A DNA stretch of 64,000 nt. Origin: 3107 sp965216225 (GTDB lineage: Bacteria; Pseudomonadota; Alphaproteobacteria; Rhodobacterales; Rhodobacteraceae). Numbering within the stretch: position 1 is the first letter of the stretch; every line of letters starts with the position of its first letter. The notes beneath the pieces were generated by a model. It did no database searches and was not told the DNA's origin. It was given only the letters and a program-made list of their open reading frames with translations. The stretch lies in the NCBI GenBank assembly GCA_965216225.1, contig CBDCFF010000019.1, forward strand, positions 9,312 through 73,311, in the 5' to 3' direction. A program made the translations under genes and the position numbers. Positions 15,736 to 24,442 of this stretch are shown here, one piece after another.

Positions 15736-17697
15736 TCAGTTGCCGCCCAGAAGACCCCGCAGCCTGTTGCCGACCTCTTCCTGAGCCCGGCGCTTCAGCG
15801 CATCCCCGGCGCTTTCGCCTTCCTGCCGGGCGCCGCCCAGCGCCTTTTCGGCTTCCTGCTTCAGGCGCTCTTCCACCGCGCGCCGCTCTTCCCCGAGTTC
15901 CCGGTCCAGAAGGAATTCCAGATCGGGGCGGAAAGACGGATCGGACCACGGCCCCGTAATGATCACCGGCACACTGATACCGCCCGCGCCGTCCTTGTCC
16001 GCCAGGGCGGTCGGCGCCACACGATAGTTCAGACGCCGGTTGCCCATATCGACGGTTCCGGCCCCGGTTGCGGTGGCAAGGGGGGCCGAGAAGGCCAGGT
16101 CGCTGCTGGACAGAACCCCGTCGCTGACAGAGAAGCTCGCAGTGACAGAGTCAAAGACCGTCTTCGATCCCGCGCCCTCGAAAGAGGGGTCCAGATTGCG
16201 CAGCATCCCGACCAGATCGAGCCCGCGAAGCTCCCCCTGACCGAGGGCCAGCGATCCGCCGCCCGACAGGCTTTTCATGATCGCGTTCAGGGTATTTCCC
16301 GCGCCCAGGAAATTCAGGTCGAAATTGCCGGTTCCGATCAGACGATCATACCCGGCAAGGTCGCTCAGCATGGGCTGCATGGCGACATTCGCGGCCCGCA
16401 GATCGCCGCCGACCGACAGGCCGCTGCGGTTGTTGATCACGAACTGCCCCGTAACCTGCCCGCCATGGACGCCGATATTGCGCACCTCAAGGACGGCGCG
16501 GGCGCGCTCGATGCCTGTCAGAATGTCGCTCGTCCCCAGTTTCAGGGCGCCCAGATCAATACTGTCGGCGGTGAACTCCAACTGTCCGTCCACCAGCGAC
16601 AGGGCGCTGGCGTCGATCAGCTCGGCAGGCCAGCCGGAGCCGCCCACCGAGGCGTCGCCTTGCGGCCCGCCATCCGGTCCGCCTGCCGCCGCCAGAGACG
16701 AAAAATCCAGCGCCCCCGCCGCAAGGCGCGCGTCGATCCGGGGGCGCTCCCCTTTCAGGGCGATGTCGAGATCGCCGTTCAGGACGTTGTCGTCCAGCCG
16801 GATCGTGCCCTCTCGCAGTTGGAGTGTCTGGCCGGGGGTCAGCGCCACCGCGCCCGCGATACCGATCCGGTCGCGGCCAAAACCGGCGGGGATGGCCGGT
16901 GCGGTCTGGCCGAGTGCTGCGAACAGGGCGGCGGGATCCGAGGTTTCGGCCACCAGCCGCCCCTCGAAAGCAGCCGGAGCATATCCGCCGCGCCCGTTCA
17001 GCGTCAGGTTGCCGGAGCCATTATCCGCAGACAGTTCCAGCCCGGTGGCAGCGCCTGCCAGAAACGTGTCGAACTCCGCTATCCGGGCGCTGACATCGTG
17101 GGGCCGACCATGCAGGAGCGCTGACAGGGTCATTGTCGCAGGGCCGTCAAAGGCGGGCAGGCGCAGGTCGAGATCAAGCCCCTCCAGCACGGTATCCTGC
17201 CCGGTTGCGTGATTGATCCAGGACAGGCGGCCACCACGCAGGACGCCATGATCCAGCGAGAAGGCGGGCAGCGGGCTCCCGGACGCGCGGGTGCCGGCCC
17301 CGGTGTCATCGGGGGTTTTGAAATCCCAGTTGGTCCGGCCATCGGCGGCGGTTTCCAGCCGCAGGACGGGATTGACGATCTCGACTCTCCTGATCCGCAC
17401 CGTCCCGCCGATCAGAGCCCGGAGATCGACCCCGACGCGGGCGCTGTCCGCTGTCAGCATCGGCCCGGCCTGCGACCAGTCGGCATTTGCAACCTCGACC
17501 TGTCCGATGCGAATGCCGGGTTGCGGATGGATCGTCGCCCGGATGTCGCCTGAAAGCGTCATGGAACGGCCTGTCGCAGCTTCGAACCGCTGCTCTGCGA
17601 TGCGCGCGATGCGATCGCCGGGCACCAGCATCAAGGCGACGACGACCAATCCGGCAAGCACCAGAAGAAGCACGCCAATCCGAACCAGCCAGCGCAT
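15736..17697 (-). CDS. AsmA family protein
   Basis: About 653 residues from the ATG at 17697 (after AAAGG), with one N-terminal transmembrane helix (RIGVLLLVLAGLVVVALML) and a long beta-rich periplasmic region typical of AsmA/TamB-like proteins thought to help lipid transport to, or assembly of, the outer membrane. Both an N-terminal AsmA segment (SGDIRATIHPQPGIRIGQV) and an AsmA_2-like C-terminal segment (LNAIMKSLSGGGSLALGQGE) are visible. The frame extending to 18027 is not supported. Confidence 0.85.
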   Translation of the reverse strand: MRWLVRIGVLLLVLAGLVVVALMLVPGDRIARIAEQRFEAATGRSMTLSGDIRATIHPQPGIRIGQVEVANADWSQAGPMLTADSARVGVDLRALIGGTVRIRRVEIVNPVLRLETAADGRTNWDFKTPDDTGAGTRASGSPLPAFSLDHGVLRGGRLSWINHATGQDTVLEGLDLDLRLPAFDGPATMTLSALLHGRPHDVSARIAEFDTFLAGAATGLELSADNGSGNLTLNGRGGYAPAAFEGRLVAETSDPAALFAALGQTAPAIPAGFGRDRIGIAGAVALTPGQTLQLREGTIRLDDNVLNGDLDIALKGERPRIDARLAAGALDFSSLAAAGGPDGGPQGDASVGGSGWPAELIDASALSLVDGQLEFTADSIDLGALKLGTSDILTGIERARAVLEVRNIGVHGGQVTGQFVINNRSGLSVGGDLRAANVAMQPMLSDLAGYDRLIGTGNFDLNFLGAGNTLNAIMKSLSGGGSLALGQGELRGLDLVGMLRNLDPSFEGAGSKTVFDSVTASFSVSDGVLSSSDLAFSAPLATATGAGTVDMGNRRLNYRVAPTALADKDGAGGISVPVIITGPWSDPSFRPDLEFLLDRELGEERRAVEERLKQEAEKALGGARQEGESAGDALKRRAQEEVGNRLRGLLGGN

Positions 17698-18377
17698 GAA
17701 CGACCTTTCCCGCACAATCGCTGCGAACCTATTCGCTCTGTCCATCGGGGGCAAGGATTTTGCGCGGATGCGATGCGCATTGGCGCTGTCGGATCGGCTG
17801 TATGCGAGCGGCGTGACGCGCTCCGGGATCGCCGCAGGCAAGCCCGCGGCGATGCCTTCGGCAAGAGTATTTGTGCAGAGAAGAAGCAGCGAAGAATAAA
17901 GAGAAGAAGAGAGCAGTCGCGCCTGAACCGGTCTTCGGACGCGGACGGGCGTGTTGCGGCATCCGGCTCCGCAGCCCGCGCCATGGGCCGCGCCGCTCAG
18001 GGGCCGACGTTTTCCCGGGGATGTCATTCTTCCGGCGCTCCGGTGGTGGCGCCGTTATCCGCTGTCCTGTCGTGACGTGCGGGACATGCTGGCGCACGGT
18101 CGATGCTGCGGCGCGCCGTGGATCAATCTGGCTGGTTGATCCACGGCGCAGAGGTTTTGGTCTCGCTTGCCGGTCATCGCGCGCGCGTTCCGGGCTCAGC
18201 CGGGGATCGTGGGGGAAATGCGCCTGCCGAAGGCGTTCGGGGGTCACCGCGACGGCATCGGCAAATGGGCCGCATGATCCGATGGGGATGGGTTGGGGGA
18301 ACGCCGGGAACGTTCTTGCGACAGGGCCCCCAAAGCGGCGCCAGGTCCGGGAATCCCGTCCAATACATAGAGTTTTA
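17698..18377. other. 680-bp gene-less stretch left of the IS array
   Basis: No frame here looks like a real protein on either strand; the frames present are GC-driven shadows. It contains the 5' side of the AsmA gene and a strong hairpin at 18113-18149. The right edge (AATACATAGAGTTTTA) is the original target flank of the IS array and continues at 28463. Confidence 0.5.
18113..18149. repeat. 14-bp perfect inverted repeat
   Basis: Arms GCGCCGTGGATCAA (18113-18126) and its exact complement (18136-18149) with a 9-nt loop. No T-run follows on either side, so a classical terminator is unlikely. It could be an operator, a hairpin in an unrecognised RNA or a mobile-element end. Confidence 0.6.
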
Positions 18378-18465
18378 GGGCCTGTTGACATTCACTTGAG
18401 TGCGAATCGCACGGCGGCAATGTAGATCATCGCGGCATCGCTTGTGTCGGTCTTGTCATACCGCG

Positions 18466-19646
18466 CACGGTACACGACGCACTTGAGTTGAGGGGGGAAA
18501 AGGGTTTGAATTGAAGATTCTCGAGCACAAGGAACTTCGTGATGTTCGCATTCCTCCTCAGCCCTCTGGTCGCCACGCTACGCCCGCATTTTGATCTGAG
18601 CAAGACACGACTGGAAACGCTTGCGGTTTTGCTCGCTGGTCTGGCAAACTGTCGGACGGTGAACCTGAGCCATCTGGCGAGCCAGTTCTCGGGGACGGCG
18701 TTACACGCGTCCAACTATCGCCGTCTGCAGCGGTTCTTCCAGCATGTCCGCCTTGATGGCGATGTGGTCGCAGTACTGATCGTGCACCTGCTCAACCTTG
18801 CGCGTCCAAAGCTTCTGGCCTTGGATCGGACCAACTGGAAACTCGGCGCGAAAGACGTGAACATTCTGGTTCTGGCCATTGTGACGCGACGGTTTCGGGT
18901 GCCGCTGATGTGGGTCTCGCTCGACCATCCGGGCAACTCTTCACCGGCGCAGCGCATCGGGCTGATGCGGCGTTATTTGCGCCTGTTCGGGGCTTGCTCC
19001 ATCGACGCCTTGCTCGCCGACCGGGAGTTCATCGGTACAGAGTGGTTGGAATTTCTAAATGAAAACAACATCCCGTTCGTTGTTCGGTTGCGTGAGAACA
19101 TGCATCTGTGCACCGAAGATGGACGCCTGCATCAGTTCCGCACGCTCCTGCGGAAGTCTCGTCAAGGTGCCTGGACAGGCTGGCTCAGCACCATGGCGAG
19201 GGAACCGGACAACCGGCTGCGGTTCGCGGCAAAGCGTATCAAGGGGGGCGAAGCGCTCATCGTCGCCACGAACATCGACGCCACCCGACGGGCGCTCAAT
19301 CTCTATCGCAAGCGATGGGGCATCGAGTGCCTCTTCGCCGACGCCAAGACCCGCGGCTTCAACAGTGAGGACACTCACATCACCAATCCCGCCAAACTCG
19401 CAACCCTCCTCGCCGTCATTGCCCTCACCGTGACATGGGCTTATCGCTGTGCGACCCGGGTCATGGGCCGAACGGCGATCCGCCGCAAAAGCCACAACCG
19501 ACGTACAAAATCATGGTTCCGAACCGGGCTCGACGCTCTACGCAGATGGATCATCCACAACCCGGAAAACGCGCTATTGGCATGGCGACAAACATGCCCG
19601 AAGAGACCAATCAAACAACTTGCTCTTCGATGAGTCGTGTACCGTG
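18466..19646 (+). mobile_element. IS4-family element inserted in IS5a
   Basis: 1181 bp bounded by 13-bp inverted repeats CACGGTACACGAC and a 9-bp target duplication CATACCGCG at 18457-18465 and 19647-19655. It carries one transposase gene and interrupts the IS5a transposase close to its C-terminus. Confidence 0.92.
18539..19633 (+). CDS. IS4-family transposase
   Basis: 364-residue single-frame transposase. Catalytic residues are seen in LLALDRTNWKLG and ALLADREFIG, and the IS4 signature Y-x2-R-x3-E-x6-K is exact in YRKRWGIECLFADAK. Length is normal and I see no break. It is the only IS4 in the window. Confidence 0.93.
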   Translation: MMFAFLLSPLVATLRPHFDLSKTRLETLAVLLAGLANCRTVNLSHLASQFSGTALHASNYRRLQRFFQHVRLDGDVVAVLIVHLLNLARPKLLALDRTNWKLGAKDVNILVLAIVTRRFRVPLMWVSLDHPGNSSPAQRIGLMRRYLRLFGACSIDALLADREFIGTEWLEFLNENNIPFVVRLRENMHLCTEDGRLHQFRTLLRKSRQGAWTGWLSTMAREPDNRLRFAAKRIKGGEALIVATNIDATRRALNLYRKRWGIECLFADAKTRGFNSEDTHITNPAKLATLLAVIALTVTWAYRCATRVMGRTAIRRKSHNRRTKSWFRTGLDALRRWIIHNPENALLAWRQTCPKRPIKQLALR

Positions 19647-19888
19647 CATACCGCGTGGCGATGCGCCGGAACTGCTTGAGATCACAAAAGAAATTCTCAA
19701 CAGGATGACGCCACTCATACATTGTCTTGTCGTAGGTGATGCACTGCTTCCGGTTCGTTTTCGGCGGGATCACAGCCGTTGCCCCCCGGGCCACAAGGTC
19801 CGCGCGGATCCAGTCGGCATCAAAGGCCTTGTCGCCAAGCAATGCATCGAAGGCAAGCCCGCTGGTCAATGGCAGAACTCCGACACTG

Positions 19889-20332
19889 TCATGACGCTGG
19901 CCCGGCAGCAACATGATACGTGCCAGGTTGCCCAGCGCATCGGTGAGCACCAGGTTCTTCGTCGTCAAACCGCCGCAAGACCGGCCGATACCTTGATTTT
20001 GTGTCCCCCCTTGCGCTGGCGCCGTGCTGGTGGACCCGGACAACCGTGCCATCGACGATGGCGTACTCGAAGTCGGGATCGTCAGACAAGTGTTTGAACA
20101 GACTCTCGAAAACACCCTTCGCCGTCCACCGGCGGAAACGCCGGAACACCGAGTTCCAGTTTCCGAACCGTGCGCTCAAGTCGCGCCAAGGCGCACCCGT
20201 GCGGGCAAGCCACAGCACCGCTTCCAGGAACAGACGATTGTCCTTCCCCGATCGCCCGGGGTCGCCGGGCTTGCCCGGCAGCAATGGTGCGATCCGTCCC
20301 CACTGTCCATCATTCAATACCGCTCGATCCAT
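19889..20332 (-). CDS. IS5a transposase, first frame
   Basis: N-terminal frame of the IS5 (IS427-like) transposase starting at MDRAVLNDGQW after CGGAG. The characteristic RLFLEAVLWLARTGAPWRDL and DFEYAIVDGTVVRVHQHG (first catalytic Asp) are present. The useful region ends near residue 115; the remaining residues are out of frame with the catalytic C-terminal half, as usual for this group. Confidence 0.85.
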   Translation of the reverse strand: MDRAVLNDGQWGRIAPLLPGKPGDPGRSGKDNRLFLEAVLWLARTGAPWRDLSARFGNWNSVFRRFRRWTAKGVFESLFKHLSDDPDFEYAIVDGTVVRVHQHGASARGDTKSRYRPVLRRFDDEEPGAHRCAGQPGTYHVAAGPAS

Positions 20333-20419
20333 GGCCAATCTCCGTTGTTTCCTGGCCTTGAATCAGAACTCAAACAATAAGAAAACTCCTTTCGTGAATA
20401 TGTATGTCCACAGGCCCTA

Positions 20420-21583
20420 GTCCCCCGGAATTGTACTTTGTATCATTGACTGAGCGGGAATTGAGGAGGATGTTGCGATGGTGGGACGTTTGGCGGATGC
20501 AGTGGTTCTGAGCGAAGATGAGCGCCGTTTTCTCGAGGGTCAGGTTCGGCGTCACAAAGCGGCACGTTCGCTGTCGGACCGATGCCGGATGATCCTGCTG
20601 TGCGCCGATGGATTGGCGAGCAAGGAGGTGGCGGCCCGGCTTGGGGTGCATGAACACACAGTTGGCAAATGGCGCAGACGTTTTGTGCGCTGCCGGATTG
20701 AAGGTCTCACCGACGAATACCGCTCCGGTCGCCCGCGCACCGTGTCGGACGATCAGGTGACTGCGGTGATTGAGCGCACGCTGAACACGCCCCCGAGGGA
20801 TGCGACCCATTGGTCGCTCCGAAGCATGGCAGCGGCGACGGGACTGTCGCACACCACCATCCGGCGGATTTGGAACGGGTTCGGCCTGCAACCGCACCGA
20901 AGCGAGACATTCAAGCTCTCAACCGACCCGCTGTTGGTGGACAAGGTGCACGATATCGTCGGGCTGTACCTGTCACCGCCGAACAGGGCTATCGTGTTGT
21001 GTGTTGACGAGAAATCGCAAATCCAGGCGCTGGATCGCGAACAGCCTGTGCTGCCAGTGGCGCCCGGCGTGGCCGAGCGGCGCACCCACACCTGCATCCG
21101 ACACGCCACGACGTCGCTTTTTGCAGCACTGGATATCGCCACCGGCGCCGTGATCGGCAAATGCTGCAAGCGGCGCCGCGCCACCGGGTTCCTCGACGTC
21201 CTCAAACAGATCGACCGGCAGATGCCGGACGGGCCGGAGGTGCATATCGTCATGGACAATTACGCCACCCACAAAACCCCGAAGATCAAGGCCTGGCTGG
21301 CACGCCGCCCGCATTGGCATGTCCACTTCACACCGACCTCGGCCAGTTGGATCAATCAGGTGGAGCGTTGGTTTGCTGAACTGACGCGCAAGCAACTGCA
21401 GCGCGGCGTCCATCGTTCAACGGCGGAACCGGAAGCCGATATCGCTGCATTTATCGAGGCCCATAACGAAAACCCCAAACCCTGCAAATGGGTCAAACCC
21501 GCCGACCATATCCTCGCCTCCGTCAAGCGGTTCTGCCAACGCGCCCAACAAAACTCATGGGCCGAACTTTGGAGGCAGGTGAC
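20420..21583 (+). mobile_element. IS630-family element, second type ('ISb'), copy A
   Basis: 1164 bp between TA 20418-20419 and TA 21584-21585. Left end GTCCCCCGGAATTGTAC, right end reverse-complemented GTCACCTGCCTCCAAAG. Four copies (A-D), all 1164 bp and all in the same direction, alternate with IS5 elements. Confidence 0.92.
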
Positions 21584-21665
21584 TAGGGTCAGTCCTCATA
21601 GCCAAAATATGACGGTTGCAGCGATGTATATGGCGGATTTGAATATATGTGCGCATCGGTCATAG
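20478..21665 (+). CDS. IS630 transposase (ISb copy A), stop codon lost
   Basis: Single-frame IS630 transposase with an N-terminal HTH (LASKEVAARLGVHEHTVGKW) and the DDE triad in CVDEKSQIQALD, HIVMDNYATHK and SWINQVERW. GAGGAGG precedes the ATG by 8 nt. Other copies stop at residue 364 with TAG; here the codon at 21570 is TGG, so the frame runs on into the next IS5 and ends at 395 residues with a foreign tail. Also E-to-P change in STAEPEAD. Confidence 0.9.
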   Translation: MVGRLADAVVLSEDERRFLEGQVRRHKAARSLSDRCRMILLCADGLASKEVAARLGVHEHTVGKWRRRFVRCRIEGLTDEYRSGRPRTVSDDQVTAVIERTLNTPPRDATHWSLRSMAAATGLSHTTIRRIWNGFGLQPHRSETFKLSTDPLLVDKVHDIVGLYLSPPNRAIVLCVDEKSQIQALDREQPVLPVAPGVAERRTHTCIRHATTSLFAALDIATGAVIGKCCKRRRATGFLDVLKQIDRQMPDGPEVHIVMDNYATHKTPKIKAWLARRPHWHVHFTPTSASWINQVERWFAELTRKQLQRGVHRSTAEPEADIAAFIEAHNENPKPCKWVKPADHILASVKRFCQRAQQNSWAELWRQVTRVSPHSQNMTVAAMYMADLNICAHRS

Positions 21666-21886
21666 CGCATCGCGATGCGCCTCCAATCCTTGAGTTTTGC
21701 GAACAGGTTTTCGACCTTGTGCCGCCTCTTGTACGTTTCGGCGCAGTGGGGGATGGTTTTGTTGCGGTTTTTCCTTGAAGGGATGCAAACCTCAATCTTC
21801 TGATCTTCAATGATTTTTCGAACCTTTGCGCTGTCGTAGCCCCGATCCGCGATCAGAACCCTGGCCGCAGGCAGGTTGGGCAGCAA
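21596..21886 (-). CDS. IS5b copy 1 transposase, second frame
   Basis: C-terminal half with LIADRGYDSAKVRK (second Asp), KNRNKTIPHC and YKRRHKVENLFAKLKDWRRI (Glu and basic helix). The frame is open further upstream and is most likely translated as a frameshift fusion with the first frame rather than from this internal start. Confidence 0.82.
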   Translation of the reverse strand: MLPNLPAARVLIADRGYDSAKVRKIIEDQKIEVCIPSRKNRNKTIPHCAETYKRRHKVENLFAKLKDWRRIAMRYDRCAHIFKSAIYIAATVIFWL

Positions 21887-22005
21887 AACATCCGCGCCCT
21901 GGAAGTCGCTACGCTGACCCGCCGTCAGATGCAGCCTGACAGGGCGACCCGCACCGTCTCCAACGACATGCAGTTTCGTATTCAGCCCTCCCTTTGTGCG
22001 CCCGA

Positions 22006-22353
22006 TCAGGCGCGGCTCGGAGCCCCCTTTTTGAGACTGGACGCCGTGCGATGTGCTTTGAGATGGGTTGCGTCAATCATGAGGGTGTCGGCGTCCGGGC
22101 CAGAGGGGTTGGCCAATTCTTCGAAAATTCGTTCGAAAATACCTTTGCGGGACCAGCGCACAAACCGATTGTAGAGCGTTTTGTGAGGGCCGTATTCGAC
22201 AGGCGCATCGCGCCAGCGTAAACCGTTGCGAATAATGAAGATAATACCACTCAGCACACGACGGTCATCGACCCGGGGCTTGCCATGGGACTTGGGAAAG
22301 AAGGGCTCAAGGCGCGCTGTTTGTGCCTCCGTCAGCCAGAAAGGATCGCTCAT
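22006..22353 (-). CDS. IS5b copy 1 transposase, first frame
   Basis: 115 residues from MSDPFWLTEAQTAR. It contains the DUF4096-like N-terminal domain (LSGIIFIIRNGLRWRDAP, ERIFEEL) and the first catalytic Asp in TLMIDATHLKAHRT. It ends where a frameshift is needed to enter the catalytic C-terminal frame. Confidence 0.88.
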   Translation of the reverse strand: MSDPFWLTEAQTARLEPFFPKSHGKPRVDDRRVLSGIIFIIRNGLRWRDAPVEYGPHKTLYNRFVRWSRKGIFERIFEELANPSGPDADTLMIDATHLKAHRTASSLKKGAPSRA

Positions 22354-22420
22354 GTCACTACTCCGTTTTGCAGAACACTGATTCACACGTTCAAAACAAA
22401 GTCAATGAGGACTGACCCTA

Positions 22421-23584
22421 GTCCCCCGGAATTGTAATTTGTATCATTGACTGAGCGGGAATTGAGGAGGATGTTGCGATGGTGGGACGTTTGGCGGATG
22501 CAGTGGTTTTGAGCGAAGATGAGCGCCGTTTTCTCGAGGGTCAGGTTCGGCGTCACAAAGCGGCACGTTCGCTGTCGGACCGATGCCGGATGATCCTGCT
22601 GTGCGCCGATGGATTGGCGAGCAAGGAAGTGGCGGCCCGGCTTGGGGTGCATGAACACACAGTCGGCAAATGGCGCAGACGTTTTGTGCGATGCCGGATT
22701 GAAGGTCTCACCGACGAATACCGCTCCGGTCGCCCGCGCACCGTGTCGGACGATCAGGTGACTGCGGTGATTGAGCGCACGCTGAACACGACCCCGAGGG
22801 ATGCGACCCATTGGTCGCTCCGAAGCATGGCTGCGGCGACGGGACTGTCGCACACCACCATCCGGCGGATTTGGAACGGGTTCGGCCTGCAACCGCACCG
22901 AAGCGAGACATTCAAGCTCTCAACCGACCCGCTGTTCGTGGACAAGGTGCACGATATCGTCGGGCTGTACCTGTCGCCGCCGAACAGGGCTATCGTGTTG
23001 TGTGTTGACGAGAAATCGCAAATCCAGGCGCTGGATCGCGAACAGCCTGTGCTGCCAATGGCGCCCGGCGTGGCCGAGCGGCGCACCCACACCTACATCC
23101 GACACGGCACGACGTCGCTTTTTGCAGCACTGGATATCGCCACCGGCGCCGTGATCGGCAAATGCTACAAGCGGCACCGCGCCACCGAGTTCCTCGACTT
23201 CCTCAAACAGATCGACCGGCAGATGCCGGACGGGCCGGAGGTGCATATCGTCATGGACAATTACGCCACCCACAAAACCCCGAAGATCAAGGCTTGGCTG
23301 GCACGCCGCCCGCATTGGCATGTCCACTTCACACCGACCTCGGCCAGTTGGATCAATCAGGTGGAGCGTTGGTTTGCTGAACTGACGCGCAAGAAACTGC
23401 AGCGCGGCGTCCATCGTTCAACGGCGGAACTGGAAGCCGATATCGCTGCATTTATCGAGGCCCATAACGAAAACCCCAAACCCTACAAATGGGTCAAACC
23501 CGCCGACCATATCCTCGCCTCCGTCAAGCGGTTCTGCCAACGCGCCCAACAAAACTCATGTGCCGAACTTTAGATGCAGGTGAC
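22421..23584 (+). mobile_element. IS630-family 'ISb', copy B
   Basis: 1164 bp between TA 22419-22420 and TA 23585-23586. Same orientation as the other copies. Confidence 0.92.
22479..23573 (+). CDS. IS630 transposase (ISb copy B)
   Basis: 364 residues, TAG stop, DDE triad intact. At several positions B has Tyr or other residues where A, C and D share Cys or Arg (KCYKRHRATEFLDF against KCCKRRRATGFLDF; NPKPYKW against NPKPCKW). B may therefore be nearer to the ancestral, active form, though this cannot be decided without outside copies. Confidence 0.92.
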   Translation: MVGRLADAVVLSEDERRFLEGQVRRHKAARSLSDRCRMILLCADGLASKEVAARLGVHEHTVGKWRRRFVRCRIEGLTDEYRSGRPRTVSDDQVTAVIERTLNTTPRDATHWSLRSMAAATGLSHTTIRRIWNGFGLQPHRSETFKLSTDPLFVDKVHDIVGLYLSPPNRAIVLCVDEKSQIQALDREQPVLPMAPGVAERRTHTYIRHGTTSLFAALDIATGAVIGKCYKRHRATEFLDFLKQIDRQMPDGPEVHIVMDNYATHKTPKIKAWLARRPHWHVHFTPTSASWINQVERWFAELTRKKLQRGVHRSTAELEADIAAFIEAHNENPKPYKWVKPADHILASVKRFCQRAQQNSCAEL

Positions 23585-23656
23585 TAGGGCATGTTGAGAT
23601 TCAGGGTTTTCATTTTCGCTGACCTCTGATTCATTCTTTCCAAAAGGGAGAATGAA

Positions 23657-24188
23657 ATGTTGAGCGAGCGTTTTGTTATCAATGACGCGCAATGGGCTTT
23701 GATGGAACCGCATTGTTTTGGCAAGAAACGCGATCCCGGTCGCACTGGCGGTGACAGCCGTCTTTTTCTGGCAAGCCGTATTGTGGATTGCTCGAACCGG
23801 GGCGCCCTGGCGTGATCTTCCATCCGGCTTTGGCAATTGGAACACCGTTTACAAACGTTTCCGCCATTGGGTAAGAGCCGATGTTTTCAAACGGATATTT
23901 GACGCTGTCTCAAATGACCCTGACATGGAGTATGTCATGATTGACGGCACAATCGTGAAGGTCCACCGCCACGGGCAGGGCGCAAAAGGGGGGCTCAAAG
24001 CCAGGCTACAGGGCGCTCTCACAGTACTCTTTTTCTGGAATTACCACCAGAATCCTGGCTCTGACAGATGCGCCTGGCAATCTTGTCTCCTTCCGCCTGA
24101 TGCCTGGGCAAGCCCACGATTTGAGCGAAACATCCGAGTTGATCGAGGGTGTTTCGTGCGAGATGCTCCTCGCGGATCGGGCGTTTGA
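23657..24188 (+). pseudogene. IS5c copy 1 transposase, first frame, frameshifted
   Basis: Starts MLSERFVINDAQWALMEP and should continue SRLFLEAVLWIART, but an extra C in CTGGCAAGCC (near 23772) breaks the frame after about 39 codons. The rest of the protein (VLWIARTGAPWRDLPSGF onward) is in a shifted frame. Copy 2 has the intact sequence. Confidence 0.85.
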
Positions 24189-24426
24189 TGCCGACTGGTT
24201 GCGCGAAAATCTGGACAAGTCGGGGATTGTGCCAGTCATTCCGCCCAGATCGAACCGGAAGTTTCCGCCGGAATTTGACAAACACTGCTACAAATGGCGA
24301 CACCTGATCGAAAATTACTTCCGGAAACTCAAGGAATTCAAGCGTATTGCGTTGCGGGCCTGTAAAACAGATCAGAGCTTCTCCTCCATGATCTATCTGG
24401 CCGCGGCTATCATCAACTCACGGTGA
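24100..24426 (+). CDS. IS5c copy 1 transposase, second frame
   Basis: C-terminal catalytic half with MLLADRAFDADWLREN and VIPPRSNRKFPPEF, then WRHLIENYFRKLKEFKRIA. Open further upstream; expected to be made only as a frameshift fusion. Because the first frame is broken, this copy is unlikely to be active by itself. Confidence 0.82.
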   Translation: MPGQAHDLSETSELIEGVSCEMLLADRAFDADWLRENLDKSGIVPVIPPRSNRKFPPEFDKHCYKWRHLIENYFRKLKEFKRIALRACKTDQSFSSMIYLAAAIINSR

Positions 24427-24442
24427 ATCTCAACAGGCCCTG

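Larger units (their letters stand above)
18392..20010 (-). pseudogene. IS5a transposase, second frame, split by IS4
   Basis: The catalytic frame contains LVLTDALGNLARIML, LLGDKAFDADW and VIPPKTNRK, then WRHPVENFFCDLKQFRRIATRY, where the IS4 interrupts it. The last residues (DKTDTSDAAMIYIAAVRFA) and the stop lie on the other side at 18456-18392. Removing the IS4 and one CGCGGTATG restores RIATRYDKTDTS, the expected IS5 sequence. The upstream edge is approximate because this frame is entered by frameshifting. Confidence 0.82.
18378..20417 (-). mobile_element. IS5-family element 'IS5a', first bead of the array, carrying an IS4
   Basis: Ends GGGCCTGTTGACATTCA (left) and, reverse-complemented, GGGCCTGTGGACATACAT (right). 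TA at 18376-18377 and 20418-20419. Without the IS4 and its 9-bp duplication it is 850 bp, normal for the IS427-like two-frame IS5 group. The transposase is on the minus strand. Its right TA is directly shared with the next element. Confidence 0.9.
21586..22418 (-). mobile_element. IS5-family element 'IS5b', copy 1
   Basis: 833 bp with perfect 14-bp ends GGGTCAGTCCTCAT, TA at 21584-21585 and 22419-22420. Two overlapping transposase frames on the minus strand. The second copy at 27630-28462 has the same length. Confidence 0.92.
23587..24440 (+). mobile_element. IS5-family element 'IS5c', copy 1
   Basis: 854 bp with ends GGGCATGTTGAGATTC and, reverse-complemented, GGGCCTGTTGAGATTC. The left TA is at 23585-23586; the right target base pair reads TG (24441-24442), the only changed junction of the array. 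One base longer than copy 2 because of an inserted C near 23772. Confidence 0.9.

Noticed and set aside
15653..15949. N-terminal extension of the nitroreductase (99 Arg/Gly-rich residues)
   Set aside because: Antisense to the AsmA gene end and unlike any nitroreductase; the start at 15652 gives normal length.
17871..18425. 184-residue plus-strand frame upstream of the IS array
   Set aside because: Arg/Gly-rich composition with no conserved segment; extends into IS5a terminal sequence.
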